Notes: generated from the sequence alone by a model not told the origin. A stretch of DNA of 64,000 nucleotides from Stenopsyche tienmushanensis (GCA_008973525.1 WACJ01000126.1:620001-684000), one strand, 5' to 3'; positions 35,640 to 47,160 are shown, numbered from the stretch's first letter. Program-made: numbers and translations.

Positions 35640-36766
35640 GTATGATGGAAAGCTGACATTTGATGGTTTGCCGTGTATGTCCATGATCTCCCGATTGGAT
35701 CTTGTGGCATCTGAAATGGCAAAACTTCCCATAAAAGTTCCAAAATCACACCAAAGCAACTTGATGTCTGAATCCAGAATATTGCATAATTTATTGATAA
35801 TTTTTATCTAATTTCATTTACTGATCGCTATACCGCTTTTGGTTTTATTAAATTATTATTTTTAACACATAAAAGTCCATTGATGGGGTTATACTTAAAC
35901 GAAAGGTTCGTCATTGAAGTCTCGCAGCTGGGTCTCTTTTTATTAAAAACATACGAATCAAAATAATAATATCGGGTGTGTTTTTGTTTGATTTAAATAC
36001 AAACAGCATGCAATGATCAAATTTGAATCAAATTTAGCTGAATGAGTCCATAAATATCAATTGATGACCAAGCATGCAGCAGCGCGCTTTCGTTCATTTT
36101 ACTACCACTTGGCCGATGATTTGGCAAATAGTATGGATTCAATCGATTGTAAATATGTTTTATGGCTTTAGAACATGCAACAAAAAGGTAGACGATGCAA
36201 ATGCGTTTTACTTAGTCGCCATTATCTCCGTAGCCCGAGCATTAATATGTCAAAGATCCGAAGCCTTCGGCCAGTCGAGGCTCTATTGTATCGCGAAATT
36301 GTCACTGGAAATCGCGTCGGTTCCCCGCTGAATTGAAAGTTGCATCATTAAATAATTGCGATAATAAAAAAATGAATTGCGGCAGTGCCGAGAGCGTATA
36401 ATTTGCAGGTCCGTGTAAACAATTTTCGCATGGAGACAATGCACCTCTCGTAGTGCACATAATGCGCTGTAATTGTGCGTGGCGAATGAGCTGCATTCAG
36501 ACCCTCTCTCACCTCCCGGAGAAGATGGGTCAACACCAATCTTGCACAACACTTCTTATGTATCGACAATCTATTATATTTCCCAATTCGAGCCTATGAA
36601 TCACGCTTATGGCCTTAGATCTACTGCAGACACAATCTTAGAATATCACATCAAACATTCAAAACCAATTTCTTTATAATAATAAAGCTGATTTGTTTTA
36701 ACTAAAATGATCATTTAAACGCCCAATCATCATTTAAAATATTAGATTACGTAATATTTCGATAGT
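35640..36766. other. Intron DNA with a non-repetitive island
   Basis: About 36060-36530 is mixed-composition DNA with several overlapping open frames on both strands and no domain, which suggests non-coding constraint rather than an exon. Confidence 0.35.
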
Positions 36767-36769
36767 GCC

Positions 36770-37030
36770 TAGTTCGTAGGATGACAAATTTGTCCACAAA
36801 ATAGTCGAGTCTAATGGTAAATTAAAGCTACGCGAGATAGCTGATGCCTAGTAGATATCAAAAGGTAGTGTATTCATTATTTTGCATCAACATTTGTATA
36901 TGATTCGAAGTGAGTACCGCGTTTTCTCACACTCGATCAACGCGTCCACAATTCAGAGCGCTGTTTAGAGCTGTTTCAGCGCAATAAAACGAATTTTTTC
37001 ATGCGGTTTATGAAAATTGAATAAACATTT
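36770..37030 (+). mobile_element. mariner F remnant with transposase fragment
   Basis: Begins AGTTCGTAGGATGACAAA, matching the TIR of the element at 52829. The plus strand then reads GKLKLREIADA, stops, ISKGSVFIILHQHL, an interrupted stretch, and SINASTIQSAV: the mariner helix-turn-helix (KLKxREIADAxxISKGSVxxILHxHLxMRK). The final part corresponds to the DNA of the 52829 element read from its other strand. No right TIR. Confidence 0.65.
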
Positions 37031-37712
37031 ATTGGAAGAGCCTTCAATAGCGAATATTATATGGTGTTATTGATGGAAGAAATTGCAAAAAGAAAGAAGT
37101 TTGAAAGAAAAAATTGAAGTTTCTATTACATGTACACCTATAAAACTGATATAAAAACGTATTTTTGGCACTATCAACATCCACGCATGCATTAAATCGT
37201 ACTGTAGATTGTCATCGCAATATGTCGAAGCTATTTCAAGAATATATAACCACTTTAAAAATTGATGTTATTCAGATCTTAATTTATTCATCAGCATATG
37301 GCACCCTTTCAAATATGTCTCTGTATTAATCGGCTGTAGGATCGTTAGGGCGTGATGATACCCATATTAATTCGTCATTATGACGTCGACCTAATTACAT
37401 CGTTGTCCCTTTACGCTCATCGTCATGAATGATGTAGAGGCCTTCTTTGTCAAAGAGATATAGATTAACGATATTAGAGCAAAATGGGGTGTTTCTCCTC
37501 CTCCCCCGCTCCTGCGTCCAAATTTCATTATGTATTTATTTTCGTTGCAGATCAAAAGGGTAGACCCATTAGGGTCCAATTGAATTATCGATGCCCTCAT
37601 GATGGAGCGTTATTCTTTAATGCCGACCATCCCGTGGGTACTGGTCCGCTGGGAATGATCGAAGCTCTGAAATGGCCTGATATTCAAGGATTTTTTAAAT
37701 TTAACATTGCAG
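37031..37712. other. End of DRGX intron 1
   Basis: Mixed-composition DNA just upstream of coding exon 2. A 126-codon frame (37484-37864) runs through the exon but its upstream part precedes the acceptor at 37711-37712 and has no family counterpart. Confidence 0.4.
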
Positions 37713-37804
37713 ATACTTCCTACTCCTACCATCCGGCCATCCATGATGACACGTTCGTCAGAAGAAAGCAGCGGAGGAATCGGACCACCTTCACTCTGCA
37801 GCAA
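37713..37804 (+). CDS. DRGX: DRGX coding exon 2 (homeodomain start)
   Basis: Acceptor TTAACATTGCAG|AT; the first two bases complete the Tyr codon begun in exon 1. Residues 31-60 read YSYHPAIHDD, TFVRRKQRR, then NRTTFTLQQ. The DD-x-FVRRKQRRNRTTFTLQQ string is the DRGX signature before and at the start of the homeodomain (homeodomain residues 1-12: R5 at residue 53, F8 at 56). The RRKQRR stretch also fits a nuclear localisation signal. Donor CAA|GTAAGT, phase 0. Confidence 0.95.
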
Positions 37805-37955
37805 GTAAGTGACATAATCGATTCGAAAATAATCTGGATTAAATTAAATATTCAATGGATGTAACAATGAATTTGAACTATGATTAATGGAATATGTTAC
37901 AATGTACAGTATTTAAAAGATTGTTTTGAATGTAAAAGCACATTTACGTTATATA

Positions 37956-38677
37956 GGGCCTTTCAATAGGGATGCTCAAATTTGTTAGATTATAGCGGCC
38001 ATGTTGTTAAAGCAAAATCTATCAAATTTAATGTAAATTATTTAATAATATATGGCAAATTATTGTACAAGATTATAGGTTTTAATAATGTATACAAGTT
38101 ATCTAATCAGCCAATATCTGTACGTTACCGAAACGCAACGTCTGCTAAAAATATCGCTGCTGTACGTGAGAGTGTACGGGAACACCTGAAGCAGTCAATT
38201 TATCGCCATTCACAAGAATTTAGCTTTTTTGCTATAACTTTGAGAATTTTGCACCGAGATTTACATCCGTATGAAATCCAATTGATTATACTCTTGAGCA
38301 GTCGAAATTTCACGAAAAAATCATTCATTTTTGGATGAATATATGAGTGAACACGCAAAATTGTCGGATTTGGGACGATACCAAACCACAAGAGATACAC
38401 CAGCACCATTTTAGCAACAGATTTTGGTCTGGCAGAATTATAGGTTCAAAACGAAATCGGTATTGCCAAAACAGTCAATGGCGAAGCGCCATTGCACAAA
38501 TTTGTACCTCCCGAATGCGTGCCACCAAGCAAAGCCGCGGCGGATATTAGAACGACGATACATTCCAAATATAATGCCATATAATATTCTTTCCAAAAAA
38601 GTGATAAATGTATAGATATCTCATACACAATTTGTTTTATTCACTTTTAAAAATTGAGCGTCCTTATTTAAAAACCA
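37956..38677 (+). mobile_element. Tc1-like family E element in DRGX intron 2
   Basis: Ends GGGCCTTTCAATAGGGATGC and, inverted, TGGTTTTTAAATAAGGACGC, flanked by TA (37954-37955, 38678-38679). The plus strand encodes, with frameshifts, the linker and second helix-turn-helix region (TSAKNIAAVRESVREHL), a LHPYEIQL segment, the RNFTKKSFIF/DE strand, a NRQNCRIW-like AKLSDLGRYQTTRDTPAPF, a FWSGRIIG core and then CTNLYLPNACHQAKPRR at the C-terminus. A part of the catalytic domain is deleted after the NGEAP box as in the 22437 copy. Non-autonomous and dead. Confidence 0.8.
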
Positions 38678-38827
38678 TATAATATTAATGTGATTTGCAT
38701 TTTAATGCATTCTATTTTGAGACACGCTAAATGAATACATGTTTTGTCATGGCGAATTCTTCCATTTCACTTGAGCTAAATTGTGGTCATCGTGCATGTC
38801 GTGCTATATATGAAATGTTTGTTTCAG

Positions 38828-38929
38828 CTGGAAGAACTGGAAACGGCGTTCGCCCAAACACACTACCCAGACGTGTTCACCAGAGAAGACCTAGCAATGA
38901 AGATCAACCTGACAGAAGCAAGAGTTCAG
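38828..38929 (+). CDS. DRGX: DRGX coding exon 3 (homeodomain helices 1-3)
   Basis: Acceptor TGTTTCAG|CTG and donor CAG|GTCGGT, 34 codons, phase 0 at both ends. It reads [15 protein letters not shown], then [15 protein letters not shown], then ARVQ: homeodomain positions 13-46 with L16 and F20 core residues. [15 protein letters not shown] is the paired-class helix 1 to helix 2 sequence, and this exact version is typical of insect Drgx. The exon ends exactly at the 46/47 boundary, the conserved paired-class intron position. Confidence 0.97.
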
Positions 38930-40170
38930 GTCGGTTTCGTTTCTTAAGTGTCGGCAATAGTTCTGCCTCCGACTATTAGATAAGCGCTATTCGTTTCAAC
39001 CGCTATTGGATAAACGCTCATGTTTCACCGTTTAGTATCAAAATTCCATTCTGCGAAAATTCGAAGCAACAACGTGCCCCGGCGAAAAGAGAATATATGT
39101 CACTTAGATAATATCCCGTGTTATAAAAGTGAGAATCACTCGGCAAGACTGGAGAGATGTGGGTAGGATTAGCGCCCTCCTGGGGAATAAACTGCGGGGG
39201 TAAGTTTTAGAAATGCCCATGTACTTCATCCACCGCAGCAGACGTCTCTTTCAATTCATTTTTGGCGAACAATTTGTGCTATTATATGTTGTAAATGTAA
39301 TTTTAAATTAAAAGATTTTCCAATTTTCCGCGCATTTTTATATTAAACGCATGTATCAACATCGATATATCGAAGAAAATGATAGATACATTAAATTTGA
39401 TGAATCTTAAAATCGATGCATTTATCCATCCATAATAGTGTCTTAAATAAGATCTAAGAACACTATATCTGATGATTTTGAACTGGATGATGATAAATTC
39501 CATTAGCATTTTAACTGTAATTGTAAATAAAGCAATATTAAGCGCTACACACGCAAATGTGCGTGGATACTCATCTAAGAGCAAACTACTGCTTTGCAGT
39601 ATCTTTTGACTTCGTTTACAATTTTGGTTTGATTGGAATAAAATGATAAATGATTATTTTATAAAATCTAAATACATCCCAACATCCTGGAATTAAATAG
39701 TTGAAAATATGTTTGAAAAGCATCGTATGCGAACAGATAAAATTTATAAAATACACAAATAATAACATTTTGCACGACTGCTTTTGACAAGATCGCATCC
39801 AGAAAAGGTGTGATTCTAAAAAGTGGAATTGAAATAAATACAATGGGAAGGCACGTGGCGCGTGGACCCCCAACGTTTCTCCTGCTTCGTTCTAAGCCCA
39901 TTTGTTCCCGTTTGTGCGACAGGGAGAGTGGGTATAGTCCTGTCCGGTATCGAATTGCAATCCATTTTCTCTACATGCTAAGGACGATCATTGTTACATT
40001 TCTCTTTTTGAGGCTACAGGTTCTCACGTGAAATACATATTTGCCGGGGGCTGTCTCAGAAGACATGCGTGGTACAATCAACAAAAGGGTAGAACATGAA
40101 ACGCATGCATTCAATAGCATAAAATATATAGATTTTCTCATTTATAAATCATTGGTATTAATCCTTCCAT
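38930..40170. other. Start of DRGX intron 3, no gene
   Basis: Mostly AT-rich. Non-repetitive mixed stretch at about 39050-39250. Open frames of 73-93 codons on both strands (39303-40031) lack motifs. Confidence 0.4.
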
Positions 40171-40290
40171 TACACGAGAGCGATTCAGATATTAGCCGGA
40201 ATTTTGTTGTGGCCCGGTAGCAAAAATCAATGATTTTTGCGCCCATCATTGGAGGAAAATACCCATTTCTCACCGCTGGTTATCAAGTCG
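40170..40290 (-). pseudogene. mariner transposase fragment
   Basis: The minus strand reads ITSGEKWVFSSNDGRKNQ, matching the ITxDEKWVxYDNxxRKxxW segment after the first catalytic Asp, and the related stretch at about 1186-1240 (plus). Confidence 0.5.
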
Positions 40291-40671
40291 CATAAAAACA
40301 ATATTATCCCTATTTATTTTCCCTTTAAATTTTCACTTATACCTTTTTTTGTGCGGTAGATGCGTTCCGCGGAAAATCGCACAATAAGAAATCGCTCAAA
40401 AAAGGCTATGACTAACATAGAAATAGTGAAAATCCGTTCCATGTATTTTAAAAATCGCATAAAAAAGTTTAAGAAAAACTACTAGAAAACTATAAGGCAA
40501 TTGAAATAAAAGATTTTAAGGACGTCTTGCATCTTTGATTAAATTTTAAGGATGCCTGACATCTGGCATCTTAAATGCCAGACTGTTTAAAAAAGTGTAA
40601 TTTTTGGCCTTATTTTGTTACAGTTTTAACTTTTTTTTAAAAAAAGTTTAAAACTACTGTTTAAAAAAGAA

Positions 40672-40800
40672 GTTGCCGCGTCACTAAAACAGCTATAACT
40701 CCGTGAGTAGTTTGAATTTTGGAAATTCCTTTGGAGAATGTATTTTTTAAAGTCGAAACATTGAAAAAATGCAAAAAAACGAAATCAATTTTTTCAAAAA
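40672..40800. repeat. repeat B fragment
   Basis: GTTGCCGCGTCACTAAAACA, GCTATAACTCCGTGAGTAG and GGAAATTCCTTTGGAGAATG match 28545-28650 closely. Confidence 0.65.
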
Positions 40801-41019
40801 TCTAAACCAGATTTACATATTTTACACTGTCCCAAATTATTTTTTTCCAAATTTCGGTTAGTGTGGATGATTTATTTGCCTATTTTATCCAAAATATCTC
40901 GATACGTACTCTTTATGAAATTTAAAAAAAAAATTGCTCTAAAAAACCGCATAACTTCGAAATCGCACAAAAAAAGTCGCACAAAAAAAATTGAGTGTAT
41001 ATGGTTCCATTCAATAGAA

Positions 41020-41115
41020 ATACATTCATTCCATCGGATAGGAATCTTCCTTAATCCCGTCACTGAAGAAAGAAGGCAAGAATCAGCGTACTTCTGTTGC
41101 GCAACGCATAATTAT
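41020..41115 (+). pseudogene. mariner J N-terminal remnant
   Basis: DNA reading CATTCCATCGGATAGGAATC, CCCGTCACTGAAGAAAGAAG, TGTTGCGCAACGCAT corresponds to the start of the 50991-51212 and 7660-7835 remnants (VTEERRxKIAxxVAQR). Confidence 0.5.
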
Positions 41116-42474
41116 TAATTATGCTTCTCGCTCATTCATAGCTGTACTGGAACGTACACGTATGGTTGTATTGTATATGTATCCCCTCTCGAAGCTCTTA
41201 TATACCGATTATTTCACACGTTACGCTGTTCATGTCAGTCTGTGATACAAAAAAGCAAAATTACGGGTTATATTTGAATGTCCCTCATACTATTATCCTT
41301 TCTTAATTTATGAATAAAATATGATGCACATTCAAAAAATGCGGACACCAAAACTTTCCTACATGCTTATTGAGTGATTTTTATGAAACATATTAGGTCG
41401 TCCCGAAAGAAATCCATTATTTTCGCATGCTTCTTTTTGGATTTAGTTTGTGAAATGTATGATAAATGGTAAATGTTGAATCAAAGATCTTCCTTTATTA
41501 GTTGGTGGAGATTTTATTTTTTATTAGGGTGGTTTCGGGCGCTTTCTCTTAAGTTTGCTCCGCGAACACAATGGAATTGATTCGCGATCACAAATGCAAT
41601 AAACTCCATCGAGTTTAGAGCGTTTTATTTTTTGACAGGCAGCGCGCGCTGAACCGCTGATCGAGTTACTTACTTGATTGGCACCCGTTTCTGCCGGCCA
41701 ATGTTCCAGCTATTGAAAAAATAACTATGATAGATCGACGTAAATGCGATCGACTCGATGCCCTTTAAGTGATAATAAGATGGCGGAGCCCTTTTTGGCC
41801 CCCCGAGCGCCCCCTTTGACAAGACACTTGACGGCCTTATTGAATTTGCGTTATAATTCGGTTAAAAGAGCACACTCCGTTTGTTCATACATTTTAATTC
41901 GCGGTATGTGCTCTTTTGTGCTTCGTTGTAGTGATGGACGTGTACGGATTTTTCAGATATTCTGCAATTTTGTGAAGTCTACTTTTTTCGGGTCGGCTCA
42001 TTTGATTTGGCGATGCTGCTGCCCTGAGAAATTTCAAATCTGTTAAAATTTTAAAGTGTCATCCAAATGTGACGCTTCGCCGATGTTTTCTCGAATTGTT
42101 TGACATGGTACTGAAAATAGACATCAGACATAAAAAATATGACTCAATTGTGACCATAAAAAGTCACTCAACATTGATTGGTATCACTAAGCATTCACAG
42201 TAACAGCATTTGTCTGCAAATGTGGTCTACACACATCACCAAACAGTAATTTTTTTTGAGTGTAGACATCTTTAAATTATATTTAATATCAATATTTGAT
42301 TAATATGAAGGAAAAAACATTTTGAATGTTTTCATTTCAAGACTTTACTGTAATTTTATAGTACACTCAAATCCTTTTTTGTGCGACTTTTTTGGTGCGA
42401 TTTCGAAGTTATGCGGTTTTTTTAAAGCAATTTTGTCTTTTTTTTTAAATTTTGTAAAGAGTACGCATCGAGAT

Positions 42475-42558
42475 ATTTCTTCCGACGAAGAGAGCGATTT
42501 TGAGTTATATCGAAAATCGCAACAAAAATTATCACACAGCGGCGATGATAGTTTATAA
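42475..42558 (+). pseudogene. Possible pogo-like transposase acidic tail
   Basis: In-frame text SSDEESDFELYRKSQQKLSH ends at a stop inside the 40334 structure. Acidic, Ser-rich tails are usual at the C-terminus of pogo/Tigger transposases; the identification is tentative. Confidence 0.3.
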
Positions 42559-43092
42559 TAAAAATAATTAGTATTTCTCTAGTGGATGTCTAGCATTTGA
42601 GATGCCAGATGTTAGACATCCTTAAATTTTTACCAAAGATGCAAGACGTCCTTTAAATTTTACCAAAAAAGTTATATTTCGATTGCCTTATTGTTTTCCC
42701 GTAGTTTTTTTTAAAACTTTTTTTATGCGATTTTGAATATATTTTATATGGCCGTTTCAAAGTTATGCGGTTTTTAAAATCCATGGAACGGATTTTCACT
42801 TTTTTATGTTAGTCATAGCCTTTTTTGTGCGATTTTCCGCGGAACGCAACTACCGCACAAAAAAAGGTTTAAGTACATATATACGCGGAAATTAAAAAAA
42901 ATATAGATTTTTAACCAATAATTTTTATATAAGCCTATAAAAAGTAATATTATAAATGGTGTAAAAATAGTATTTATGAACAAAAAAATAGTATTTCTCT
43001 TAATGATTTTAATCTTAGCTCAGATATTTAGCTAATCATTTATTTTGGGATTAAAACGAGTATTAAAAAAATATGACTTTTATACTACGCGC

Positions 43093-43292
43093 GCCACAGA
43101 TTGAAAATCACTATTATTTAAAAATATATCAATGCGATAAATTCTTTCGAAGACATCAATGAAATTTCGTTTCAATATATTGGCTGATTTAAGAATTATA
43201 TCAATTTTACTAAAGACGTAGCGTTTTTGTGCGAAACTCGACCGGATTCTAGGCGAAGTTTAGTGCGGAACACTCGGACTGTAAAGTGTTAA
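43093..43292 (+). repeat. TTAA-type dispersed repeat H, copy 3
   Basis: Starts near GCCACAGATTGAAAATCACT and ends GGACTGTAAAGTGTTAA. About 190 bp align by eye with 26570-26747. Confidence 0.65.
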
Positions 43293-45704
43293 TTGTATTT
43301 GTTGAATTTCATAACGTTCTTTTGATATACAAGATCTTTTTAGAACTATTACTTAATAAATCGAAAAAGATCGCACTTCAGATTAATTCCCATAGCAAAT
43401 TAACTAATAAGCATTTTATAAAACTTTTTTAAAAATTTGCGATTCAATATCACAACGTCCATGACATATGCGCCAATATTCCTATTAAAAATTATATAAA
43501 TTACACATTAATTTATATAATTCGCCCAATTGAAATATAAAAACTCAATGTTCAAATTAAAATTTTGACACACTAACGATGGGCACTGAGACGCGCAAAA
43601 TTTTCGTTTTAGGCGGCGAAATTGTAATATATCACAAATTCATCGCTCAATTGACGTGATGGGAAGAAAATAAATGCTAACCTCTAAGAAATGAAATTTC
43701 ATAAAAATCACAGAAAAATTTTGTTCTATTTATGGACCATACACATACGATATAGTTTTTATTTTCTATCTTTTTTGTAATTTCTTGTTAAAAGTTAACA
43801 TTTTGCCGTCATATTTAAACGTTCGATGCAATTCTTTTAATAAAAATTACCCCTGTGGATAGGTAATACTATATGTTTCGCATGACAGCACTAATCATAA
43901 GAAACCTTGTACTAGACGTCCCGCCTAAAATCTGTTAAGGAAAACATCCGTCTCTCAACTCCTTGTATTAGAATAATTGTTAGCGTTCTATTCGGAAACA
44001 TTTACTAAAAATAAATTTGTTCAAATGTAGTGCAATCAATTATATTAAACTTAATGATGAAAATTTTCGATGAAGCAAATTCAATTGTAAACCCGATTCT
44101 AGTGAGTTATCAATTGGATAAATTGCTCTTAAGAGCTTGCAAATATTAAGATTATTGCTCATGTCGTGATTATGCTAAACGAATACCATATTAAGGTTTC
44201 GGCTTTTTAAGTTAAGTGGAGCATGATGATAGCCGTTCTCAAACTTTTAAATTTGCGTACATGCGAGAGATTGCATTATTGCCGAATTAAGCTTCGGAAA
44301 GCCTCCACATGAAAGTTGTTGAGCTTTATTAGGCACTCAGGCTGCAGGAGCAACTTCCCTTAACATAATATGTGACGGGAAAATCCCGGAAAAGTTTGCT
44401 AAACATTTTAATGTATTAGACGAACGCCACGATCGACAGCAAAACACATTATTTTTATACGTAGCGTCTGGCAAAGGATCACTACTCCTCGTGGATCCAA
44501 CTTGTGATTAAAAATGAGTTTCGTATATTTTTTGATCGTGGTTGTATTTATGACACTTGGGTGTAGTGGGCATCCCAAATAACATAAGCGTAAGAAAAAA
44601 ATAAAATTCTATTAAGCGATCATATATAAGTTGCTTTGATCAGCTAAGACCGAAATAATCGACGAATTAAAAATAAAAAGCGTTCAAGTTAAGTCAATGC
44701 GTCTTCGCTTAATGACGGTGCTAAATATTAGTCTTCCATGATGGGATTTTCATCGTCTGGAGATTACATCTCGCAGTCCACTGCTCCATGGGGTGACATT
44801 AGGGGTTTTTCCAGTCGGTAAACACGTGACAGAGTTATGATGTATCAAATTCGTTTACGGGTAGGAAAGTTTGGCGAGAAGTTAATGGCGTATGTGCGAG
44901 TTTCTCGGAACAAGTTGTGTCTGGAGGAGCAGGGAGATTAAAGTGGCTAATGTAACGTCAATGTGTGGAGACACTTATCGTCTTTTTACGAGATTAAACT
45001 TCGTTATTACATTTTGTACATTTTCGCCAAAGAAACGCCATACGCTAAGTTGGCCGCTTACGAAATATTACGCATCAATTTTGTCCCTAATACCCCGTAA
45101 TTTCGCCCTAACTTCTCGGCGGCGTACAAGCGTGTATAATGAGCATTATACGGGATACTTACGATATTTACGTCGTCCTCGTACAACTTACGAAAAAATT
45201 AAGAGCAAGAAGCACTTGTATGAGCTACTTTTATTTTTGGCAATCCAAATTCTCCACGGCATTTGTTGTAAAAGCTCAAAAAAATAGCTCAAATTAAATC
45301 AAATGATCCATATTATGACCTAAAGAGGTCCTTATTTTTTAGTAAACACTCATAATTTCAATTTTTTACGGATATTTTATTAAATCAAAACGGTTTTTTT
45401 TAGATAAACGTTCAAGTCTTCGTTTTCTTTGGAACCGATTCTCATTTTTCAGTTCATTGTTTTGATTGCTCATTTGTCTCTGAAAATTTAGGTCAAAATC
45501 AACACACTATTTGTAAAGAAATGTACTCTCTCATATATTATGTGGTTTAAAATAGTGTTAAAACGTAATCTCTGCTATCACGCGTAAACGCGAGTCCGAA
45601 CCATAAAGTGTTAATATAAAATTTCGAATTTAGCTCGATCAATAAATGTGTGCTTTTAGCAATTTCTTCTTTTTAAATTCAATAAAATAATGCAAAAATA
45701 TATT
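43293..45704. other. DRGX intron 3, no supported gene
   Basis: Mixed AT-rich sequence. A 131-codon plus-strand frame at 44892-45287 (MCEFLGTSCVW... ) is the longest open frame here but has no recognisable domain. Its DNA has many TTACG/CGTAA words; it is discussed as a finding, not called as a gene. Confidence 0.35.
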
Positions 45705-45778
45705 TGGCCCATGAGGGGATCGAACCCGCGACCTTCGCGTTATTAGCACGACGCTCTAACCAACTGAGCTAATGGGCC
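45705..45778 (-). tRNA. tRNA-Ile (AAT)
   Basis: The minus strand is identical in mature sequence to the copies at 13043 and 26363, with intact A and B boxes. ATATATTTTT follows on the minus strand. It lies antisense in DRGX intron 3. Confidence 0.95.
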
Positions 45779-46198
45779 AGATGTGAGTCTAACAAAAAGT
45801 GATGATCACACAATTTTCCAAGTTATACGCGTTACTTTTATCAATTTTTATTATAATTCAAGTACAATAAAAAATATCTATTATTTGACTAACTTTATAG
45901 GACGTTCTTACTTTTTGAAGTTGCACTTGTATATGTGTAGTAAATTGACTGGAACGTCACGAAAAGTGAAACTCCGAGCTGTGACAGATGGTCAGAAATA
46001 GAAGGTGAATCGTTTGTATTCGTCGCATATATTATAAAGGCGCTAATACATCATACCCCCTCTACTGTGTGTGTGTTTCAATACGTAGCATAAAGCAACC
46101 ACTACACACTAGCAAGCCTATTTTATTATATATTACACAACACACAGTTACATCATTTAGTTAATAATTTCCGTTAAAAAATGGAAAAAAGCAATTGG

Positions 46199-46485
46199 CG
46201 TAGCGTGGGCGATTTACCATCCCCATCCCCAGCGCTGTTAATCTGAGCAGATTTAATTCGCCAGATTAACAGCGACATCTTCCGTTCCTCTTCAGGTGCA
46301 ATGTGTTATTTTAACAGCGCCATCTCTTGTGGTCCTGCAGAGACATTGCTCCTGCATACTGACGGATCGCTTCTTGCGCCTGCATTGTTGCCGGTTGGGA
46401 AGTGACGCGCAGGAGGCGGGAGTCGAGAAGAGTGGTCGGTTGGCCTTGACTGCGGGAAGATGTCCTTCTCGCAGCCAGATCTCTC
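46199..46485 (+). repeat. dispersed repeat D, copy 2
   Basis: Inverted match to 14485-14759. Carries a perfect 13-bp hairpin, CGCTGTTAATCTG (46233-46245) with CAGATTAACAGCG (46262-46274). The 165-codon frame across this region (46296-46793) spans the repeat and unrelated DNA, so it is not treated as a gene. A (CT)n run follows at 46482-46496. Confidence 0.75.
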
Positions 46486-46809
46486 TCTCTCTCTTGTGTG
46501 GAATAAATAGTTATTTAGAGAAGAGAGTCTTTCTATTCGACGCCCGTCTATTCCCATCCATTCAAATACAAATAACTACAAATAACTTTTTTGTAAAGAA
46601 AATACAAAATTTTTTTTTTCAAAGGATTTTTTTTTTGTTTCTCAATATAGTCATAGGTCGATTTACTTTTCTGACACCCATAGTCTTACCTGCATATGGA
46701 ACTGTTTTCGCCTTTTTTGAAGCCGATTCTCCTTTTTCAGTTAATTGTTTTGACTGTTCTTTTGTTTGTGTACATGCGGAGATCCGTTCATGAACGCAAA
46801 TCATGTGCT

Positions 46810-46975
46810 ATGGACATGTTCGGGTATGGCGTCCGATCGCGAGGCGTTCATTTATCGTGTCAGCCGTCTGCTTTTCGGACCGTTTGGACCTTGTGGCCAC
46901 TCCGTCCTTTTTTTTAGGACTCTTAAGGCCTTTTGCGTAGCTTTTATGATCTGTACAATCATGAAATCCCCCAAA
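46810..46975 (-). mobile_element. mariner A deletion derivative, copy 4
   Basis: TGGCGTCCGATCGCGAGGCG, CTGCTTTTCGGACCG, TGTGGCCACTCCGTCC and GATCTGTACAATCATG reproduce the unit in reverse with more divergence than copies 1-3. Confidence 0.65.
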
Positions 46976-47160
46976 GGCTAATTGTTTTACTAGGCTAATT
47001 ATGTTACAAAATCTAGCTAGTTTATCCCCCGCTAAATTAAGAATGAATGTGTCCTCGCGGACATGGATATTAAATTCAGGTTTTACACCTTGCTGTGCAT
47101 TTTTGTTGAGCGGAATGACATGCTCCCGGATTTCGGGATCAATAAGCAGCACGGGTCAAT
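46976..47160 (-). other. Part of a 114-codon unassigned frame
   Basis: A minus-strand frame (46808-47152, MLLIDPEIREHVIPLNKNAQ...) runs from this stretch into the mariner A copy. The first 60 codons are not low-complexity and I do not recognise them. It could be a transposon or captured host fragment. Confidence 0.2.

Larger units (their letters stand above)
40334..42875. mobile_element. pogo-like inverted-repeat pair enclosing 2 kb
   Basis: CACTTATACCTTTTTTTGTG at 40334 is mirrored by the sequence ending at 42875. Inverted similarity continues for about 250 bp (to about 40585 and from about 42590), including CTATGACTAACATA, AAAATCCGTTCCATG and the GGACGTCTTGCATCTTTG box. A second inverted pair (40890-41000 and 42361-42480) lies inside. 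Ends match 27874-29139, but no TA duplication is evident. The enclosed DNA contains a repeat B piece, mariner debris and an apparently non-repetitive block (41640-42080). Confidence 0.6.

Noticed and set aside
37484..37712. Upstream extension of the open frame through DRGX coding exon 2
   Set aside because: The frame is open by chance before a good splice acceptor at 37711-37712. The phase of exon 1 fits the acceptor exactly, and the upstream peptide has no DRGX counterpart.
46296..46793. Longest open frame in the window (165 codons, plus strand)
   Set aside because: It runs from a dispersed repeat D copy through a CT-repeat and AT-rich DNA, and the repeat's other copy has a broken version of the frame. 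No domain is visible.
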